A program made the translations under genes and the position numbers. The notes beneath the pieces are model-generated. The model was not told where the DNA came from. It saw only the letters and a list, made by a program, of their open reading frames with translations, and ran no database searches. A stretch of 64,000 bases of DNA, taken from positions 1 through 64,000 of the forward strand of contig CBDBFH010000019.1 of NCBI GenBank assembly GCA_965204775.1, given 5' to 3'. Below are positions 59,927 through 64,000 of this stretch, piece after piece. Numbering within the stretch: the stretch's first letter is position 1; every line of letters begins with the position of its first letter. The stretch comes from CBDBFH01 sp965204775. GTDB lineage: Bacteria > Pseudomonadota > Alphaproteobacteria > JAPOUT01 > G958296285.

Positions 59927-60912
59927 TGGCCGGGGTTCTGGTCTGTTTGGGAGCGGGGTTTTCGGCGCGCGCGCTGGCAGGCTTTTTGGCGCCGCACGGC
60001 TGGCGGATTCGGGGCACGTGCCGTAGCGCGGCGGGGCGGGCGCGCTTGCGGGCGGGCGGGATTGAGGCGCATCTGTTCGACAGCGCCCGGCCCCTGCGGG
60101 CGGAAGCGCAACGGGCGCTGCTGGCGGGGGCAACGCATCTGCTGATTTCGATTCCGCCCGGCGGCGGGCGGCGCGGGGCGAAGCCCGACCCGGTTTTGCA
60201 TTGTCTGGAGGCGGGGCTGGATCGCCATGCGGGCGGGATGGTCTGGGCCGGTTATCTTTCGACCACTGCGGTCTATGGCGACCGGGGCGGGGGCCGGGTC
60301 GATGAACACAGCCCGGTCGGAGGCGGCTTTTGTGCGGCGCGGGGGCGGCGGCGGCTGGCCGCCGAGCGGGCCTGGCAGGCCTGGGCGCTGGCGCACGGGG
60401 TTCAACTGGATGTGTTTCGCCTGGCCGGGATTTACGGGCCGGGGCGCAACCCGTTGCGCCGGCTCGCGCAAGGCGCGGCGCGGCGGATTTACAAGCCGGG
60501 GCAGGTTTTTTCGCGCATTCACGTAGAAGATCTGGCGCGGGTTGTCGCGGCGGCGATGGCCGCGCCGCGGCACGCGGGCGGGACCTACAATGTCTGCGAC
60601 GACGAACCGGCCCCGGCCCCGGAGGTGATTCGCCACGCGGCGCGCCTGCTGGGCCGTCCCTCTCCACCGCTGACGCCGCTGGCCCGTGCGCAGCTTTCGC
60701 TTATGGCGCGCGGTTTTTATGCGGAAAACCGGCGGGTGAGCAATCGCCGGATTCGCTTCCGGCTGGGGGTTGAGCTGCTCTATCCGACCTATCGGGAGGG
60801 GTTGCGCGCGCTTCTGGCTCAAGGGGAGGGCGCGCCGTCTTCGCCCGCGCGGCAAAAGCGCCCGAGGAGATCGGTGAGCCGGTTGAGATCGGCGGGGGTG
60901 GAGAGGCGATGA
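59926..60912 (+). CDS. NAD(P)-dependent epimerase/reductase-like protein
   Basis: From ATG 59926 the protein has 328 residues with a Rossmann start VLVCLGAGFSARALAGFLAP, VYGDRGGGRVDEHSP and RLAGIYGPGRNPL. It resembles the SDR proteins often following queG in alphaproteobacteria. The last 30 or so residues (after about 60820) are low-complexity basic and overlap the convergent hydrolase gene by 94 bases, so the natural end may have been lost by a stop change. Function unknown. Confidence 0.85.
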   Translation: MAGVLVCLGAGFSARALAGFLAPHGWRIRGTCRSAAGRARLRAGGIEAHLFDSARPLRAEAQRALLAGATHLLISIPPGGGRRGAKPDPVLHCLEAGLDRHAGGMVWAGYLSTTAVYGDRGGGRVDEHSPVGGGFCAARGRRRLAAERAWQAWALAHGVQLDVFRLAGIYGPGRNPLRRLAQGAARRIYKPGQVFSRIHVEDLARVVAAAMAAPRHAGGTYNVCDDEPAPAPEVIRHAARLLGRPSPPLTPLARAQLSLMARGFYAENRRVSNRRIRFRLGVELLYPTYREGLRALLAQGEGAPSSPARQKRPRRSVSRLRSAGVERR

Positions 60913-61565
60913 TCGCCGCGCTTGACGAGGGTCAAGACGAGATCGGGCGTATCGAGCGCGGCGGCGAGGTCGAGGACATGGGCCAGGGGGACGGTCTGAT
61001 CGGCCATGCCGTGGAGGATATGGACCGGACAGGCGAGCGGGATGGGCGCGCCGAGGATGAAATGGTTTTGGGCTTCTGCGATCAGGCCGGGGCTGATGGG
61101 GATTTCGCCGTCGCGCGCGGCGGGGGGAGCTTGGGGCGGCAGGAGGCGGGTGAAGTCGGGGGCGGGGGCGAGGAGGAAGAGGCCGCGAATTTTCCGGGGC
61201 CGGTCGCGGGCGGCGAGCAGGGCGAGCCAGGCCCCCATGCTGGAGCCGGCGAGGAGGGCGGGGCCGGGGATCAGCTGATCGAGGACGGCGAGGACATCTG
61301 CGCGCCAGCGCCCGATGGTCGCCGCGCCGAAGGCGCCGCTGGAAGCGCCGCAGCCGAAATAGTCGAAGCGCCAAAAGGCGAAGGGCTGATTTTGGGCCCA
61401 TTGGGCGAGATGGGAGGCTTTGGTTCCGGTCATCTCGGAGCCGAAGCCTGAGAGCCAGACCAGGCTGTGAGCGGCTCGGGAGGCCGGGGGTATCTGTTTC
61501 CAGGCCAGGCGGTGGCCGCCGGGGCGGGGCAGGAAGCCGGAGCGGGGGGCGGGTTTTTCGATCAT
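60819..61565 (-). CDS. alpha/beta hydrolase (ABHD10-like)
   Basis: The 248-residue protein has LVWLSGFGSEMTGTKASHLA, FDYFGCGASSGAF, the nucleophile elbow LLAGSSMGAWLAL, ILHGMADQTVPLAH (Asp) and KRGDHRLS (His). It resembles ABHD10-type thioesterases common in alphaproteobacteria. Start ATG 61565. It overlaps the end of the upstream convergent gene. Confidence 0.88.
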   Translation of the reverse strand: MIEKPAPRSGFLPRPGGHRLAWKQIPPASRAAHSLVWLSGFGSEMTGTKASHLAQWAQNQPFAFWRFDYFGCGASSGAFGAATIGRWRADVLAVLDQLIPGPALLAGSSMGAWLALLAARDRPRKIRGLFLLAPAPDFTRLLPPQAPPAARDGEIPISPGLIAEAQNHFILGAPIPLACPVHILHGMADQTVPLAHVLDLAAALDTPDLVLTLVKRGDHRLSTPADLNRLTDLLGRFCRAGEDGAPSP

Positions 61566-61692
61566 GGGGCGATTATGGGGCGATCATGGGGGGGGTCTGG
61601 CCGCGGGCGGGAGGAGGGCATGACTTGACTCATCGGGCGAAAAACTTCAAATTTTCAAATGACCGCCCATCAGAATCGAGGAGTCGCCGACA

Positions 61693-62286
61693 ATACGCCC
61701 TTCCGCCCCATTTGCGCCGCCGGTGACCGACGGCTTGCGAGTCAATGATTCGATTGACGCCGCGCGGGTCCGGCTGATTGACGGCGGGGGCGAGAATCGG
61801 GGGATTGTTTCGCTGGCGGCGGCGCAGGAGGCGGCGCAGGCGGCGGATCTGGATTTGGTGGAGATCGCGCCGGACTCGGCCCCGCCGGTGTGCAAGCTTC
61901 TGGATTACGGCAAATACAAATACCGGGCGCAGAAGAAGGCGAGCGAGACGCGCAAGCGGCAAAAGGTGATCGAGGTCAAGGAGATCAAGATGCGCCCGAA
62001 TATTGACCGGCATGACTATGAGGTGAAGCTGCGCAATTTGCACCGCTTCATTGAGGAGGGAGCGAAGGTCAAGCTGACGTTGCGCTTCCGGGGCCGGGAG
62101 ATGGCGCATACCGAGTTGGGTTCGGCGCTGCTGGCGCGGGTTCGGGAGGCGGCGCAAGAGGCGGCCAAGGTTGAGGTGGAGCCGAAACTGGAGGGCCGCC
62201 AGATGGTGATGGTGTTTGCCCCGCGTGGCCGCACCGAGAAGCCGGGGCGGGCGGCGGGTTTGCAATCGGCGGAAAAGGGCGTATAA
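61693..62286 (+). CDS. infC: translation initiation factor IF-3, probable ATA start
   Basis: The protein contains VNDSIDAARVRLIDGGGENR, PPVCKLLDYGKYKY, IKMRPNIDRHDYEVKLRN and KVKLTLRFRGREMAHTELG, all standard for IF-3. GTG 61723 is the first conventional start, but it has no ribosome site. ATA 61693, in frame, follows GAGGAG (61678-61683) by nine bases and adds RPSAPFAPP, like other alphaproteobacterial IF-3 N-termini. Rare starts at infC allow IF-3 to repress its own translation. First gene of infC-rpmI-rplT-pheS. Confidence 0.93.
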   Translation: MRPSAPFAPPVTDGLRVNDSIDAARVRLIDGGGENRGIVSLAAAQEAAQAADLDLVEIAPDSAPPVCKLLDYGKYKYRAQKKASETRKRQKVIEVKEIKMRPNIDRHDYEVKLRNLHRFIEEGAKVKLTLRFRGREMAHTELGSALLARVREAAQEAAKVEVEPKLEGRQMVMVFAPRGRTEKPGRAAGLQSAEKGV

Positions 62287-62359
62287 GGCGGTCTTTCATC
62301 GGGGCGGCGCGCCGGCGGCGGCCCGAAGCTGGAGGCGGCGGGCCCGGGGCCGGACGCAG

Positions 62360-62563
62360 ATGCCCAAACTGAAGAGCAAAAGCGGGGCGCGCAAGCGGTT
62401 TCGGCGCACGGCGCGCGGCGGGTTGCGCGCGCAGCAATGCGGCAAGCGGCACGGGATGATCAAGCGCTCGAATCGCCAGATTCGGAATTTGCGCGGGACG
62501 GCGGCGGTCGCCGCGTGTGATCTTCGGATGGTGCGCCGCTATCTTCCTTACGGGGGGCGCTAG
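62360..62563 (+). CDS. rpmI: 50S ribosomal protein L35
   Basis: The 67-residue protein starts MPKLKSKSGARKRFRRTARG and has KRHGMIKRSNRQIRNLRGT, a standard L35. Its stop is directly followed by the GTG start of rplT. Confidence 0.97.
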   Translation: MPKLKSKSGARKRFRRTARGGLRAQQCGKRHGMIKRSNRQIRNLRGTAAVAACDLRMVRRYLPYGGR

Positions 62564-62929
62564 GTGGCGCGGGTTGCGCGCGGGGTGACTCGCCATGCCC
62601 GCCACCGCAAGGTGCTGGCGCGGGCCAAGGGCTATTGGGGCCGGCGCAAGAATACGTTTCGGGCGGCGATTCAGGCGGTGGAGCGCGCCGCGCTTTACGC
62701 CTATCGCGACCGGCGGCGGCGCAAGCGCCAGATGCGGCGTTTGTGGATTCAGAGGATTAATGCGGCGGCGCGGCTTCATGGCCTGACCTATGGGCGATTT
62801 ATCAGCGGCCTCGGCAAGGCCGGGGTCGAGATGGACCGCAAGAGTCTGGCCGATCTGGCGGTTCGGGAGCCGGATCTGTTTAAGGCGCTGGCGGACAAAG
62901 CGGCGGGCGCGGACAAGACGGCGTCTTGA
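62564..62929 (+). CDS. rplT: 50S ribosomal protein L20
   Basis: The 121-residue protein begins (GTG start) with ARVARGVTRHARHRKVLARA and has KGYWGRRKNTFRAAIQAVER and RLWIQRINAAARLHGLTYG. It needs no spacing from rpmI, so the two are coupled. L20 initiates 50S assembly. Confidence 0.97.
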   Translation: MARVARGVTRHARHRKVLARAKGYWGRRKNTFRAAIQAVERAALYAYRDRRRRKRQMRRLWIQRINAAARLHGLTYGRFISGLGKAGVEMDRKSLADLAVREPDLFKALADKAAGADKTAS

Positions 62930-62961
62930 GCGCGCGCTTTTCCCGGCTGAGACGGGACAAG

Positions 62962-64000
62962 ATGAAGGACGAGGAACAGATTGAGGCGCAGGCGCTGCGC
63001 TGGCGGGCGCAGATTGCGGCGGCGGCGGATGTCGCGGGTCTGGAGGCGGCGCGGGCGGCGGCGCTGGGCAAGAAGAGCGCGCTGGCCCAGGCGCTGCGCG
63101 GCCTGGGCGCACGCGCGCCGGAAACGCGCGCCCGGCTGGGGGCGCGCCTCAACCGGCTCAAGCGGGAACTGGCCGGGCTGATCGCCGCGCGCGCGCGCGC
63201 GCTGCAAGCCGCCCGGCTGGACGAGAAACTGCATGCGCAAAGCTTTGATGTCAGCCTGCCGGTGCGCGCCGGGGGGCTGGCGCGCGGGCGGATTCATCCG
63301 GTCTGGCATGTGATGGACGAGATCACCGCCCTGTTTGTCGAACTGGGCTTTGCGGTCGAGGAGGGTCCGGAGGTTGAGACCGATTATTACAATTTCGAGG
63401 CGCTGAACATTCCGCCCGGCCATCCGGCGCGGGCGGATCACGATACGTTTTATTTTGCGCCGGCGGCCGACGGGCGGCGCGCGCTGCTGCGCACCCATAC
63501 CAGTCCGGTGCAGATTCGGGCGATGGAGCGCGGCACGCCGCCCTTTCGCTTTATCGCGCCGGGCCGCACCTTCCGGCGCGATTCCGACCAGACTCATACG
63601 CCGATGTTCCATCAAGTCGAGGGTCTGGCGATTGACCGGGGGATTCATCTGGGCCACCTGAAATGGGTTTTGAGCGAATTTCTGGGCCGCTTTTTCGAGC
63701 GGGCCGGGATTGAGATTCGCTTCCGTCCCCATTTTTTTCCCTTCACCGAGCCTTCGCTGGAGGCCGACATTCGCTGCACGAAGCGGGCCGGACGCATTGA
63801 GATCGGCGGCGGCGATGACTGGCTGGAGATTTTGGGCTGCGGCATGGTGCATCCCAATGTTCTGGCGGCGGCGGGGGTGGATCCAAAAAGGTGGCAGGGT
63901 TTTGCCTTCGGCCTGGGGGTGGACCGGCTGGCGATGCTGAAATACGCGATTCCGGATCTGCGCGGTTTTTTCGACGCCGATCTGAACTGGCTGCGCCGCT
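62962..64000 (+). CDS. pheS: phenylalanyl-tRNA synthetase alpha subunit (partial, cut by right edge)
   Basis: From ATG 62962 the frame is open to the window end (346 codons). A coiled-coil N-terminus is followed by the class II catalytic core: GRIHPVWHVMDEI, DTFYF, LLRTHTSPVQIRAM (motif 2 region), YRTFRRDSDQTHTPMFHQVE-like GRTFRRDSDQTHTPMFHQVE and GFAFGLGVDRLAMLKY (motif 3). Only the last few residues are missing. TTG 62926 is a possible longer start. pheT is expected just outside. Confidence 0.95.
   Translation, partial: MKDEEQIEAQALRWRAQIAAAADVAGLEAARAAALGKKSALAQALRGLGARAPETRARLGARLNRLKRELAGLIAARARALQAARLDEKLHAQSFDVSLPVRAGGLARGRIHPVWHVMDEITALFVELGFAVEEGPEVETDYYNFEALNIPPGHPARADHDTFYFAPAADGRRALLRTHTSPVQIRAMERGTPPFRFIAPGRTFRRDSDQTHTPMFHQVEGLAIDRGIHLGHLKWVLSEFLGRFFERAGIEIRFRPHFFPFTEPSLEADIRCTKRAGRIEIGGGDDWLEILGCGMVHPNVLAAAGVDPKRWQGFAFGLGVDRLAMLKYAIPDLRGFFDADLNWLRR

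Overview
This window reads as part of the chromosome of a GC-rich alphaproteobacterium. The class call rests on several gene orders typical of that group: rplU-rpmA-obgE-proB-proA-nadD-rsfS, fdxA-carD, RNase D-lptC-lptA, ileS-lspA-DUF3035 lipoprotein-paired M16 peptidases, and infC-rpmI-rplT-pheS. It also rests on genes such as coq7, a HIG1-domain protein, an NDUFA9-like epimerase and an IleS whose C-terminal zinc ligands are replaced. I cannot place it to order or genus. Coding density is very high, many genes overlap by the ATGA type, and the plus strand is G-rich under genes of both orientations. The exceptions, near 28.4-29.3 kb and 38.7-42.6 kb, stand out.

Layout. Positions 1-7065 (minus) hold a putative type III secretion effector locus: two tandem IpgD/SopB-like inositol-phosphate phosphatases with CX5R active sites, a helical protein of unknown role and the start of another small protein that runs off the left edge. 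No secretion apparatus gene is in the window. Next is glcDEF (7.3-11.3 kb, glycolate oxidase), then the ribosomal L21/L27-Obg-proline-NAD block (11.4-16.4 kb). Its usual acetyltransferase gene is reduced to a 23-codon stub, and ergothioneine genes egtB-egtD sit between nadD and rsfS. etfB-etfA follow (19.3-21.0 kb), then a minus-strand dedA-dsbB-coq7 run (22.0-23.7 kb).

At 23.8-24.1 kb a tRNA-Leu gene is split by a 249-nt group I intron, one of the two main findings. Then come a long-chain acyl-CoA synthetase, a DUF924-alpha/beta hydrolase fusion with a tandem paralogous hydrolase, an intact tRNA-Arg(CCU), a lipocalin-like protein and an aminoglycoside-phosphotransferase-fold kinase. A 37-nt degenerate copy of that tRNA-Arg follows at 30.6 kb. 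A gene encoding a RAMA-domain protein, likely a modified-DNA-sensing or restriction-related factor, ends inside this copy. This looks like an integrated islet of roughly 1.1 kb.

31.8-36.9 kb holds an HDO-type diiron protein, a metallophosphoesterase, a GST, a lipoprotein Cu/Zn superoxide dismutase and a two-gene sodium/solute symporter. A second, AT-richer islet (37.0-38.65 kb) holds an XRE regulator behind a perfect 12-bp inverted repeat and a NYN-domain nuclease. 38.7-42.6 kb is a minus-strand block: a Baeyer-Villiger-type monooxygenase, a GFA-family protein, a CarD regulator with a histone-H1-like tail, a 7Fe ferredoxin and a TerB-like protein.

42.8-64.0 kb is mostly core: ribF, ileS, lspA, lipoprotein, M16 pair, pgi, mutL; then minus-strand rsmD, an rluB-like gene, lptA, lptC, RNase D and tRNA-Leu(CAG); then an NDUFA9-like gene, uppP, queG, an epimerase, a hydrolase, and infC-rpmI-rplT-pheS (cut by the right edge). 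infC probably starts at a non-canonical ATA codon and lptC at ATT. No stretch longer than 300 bases lacks a gene; the largest gap, 42562-42842, shows nothing I can name.
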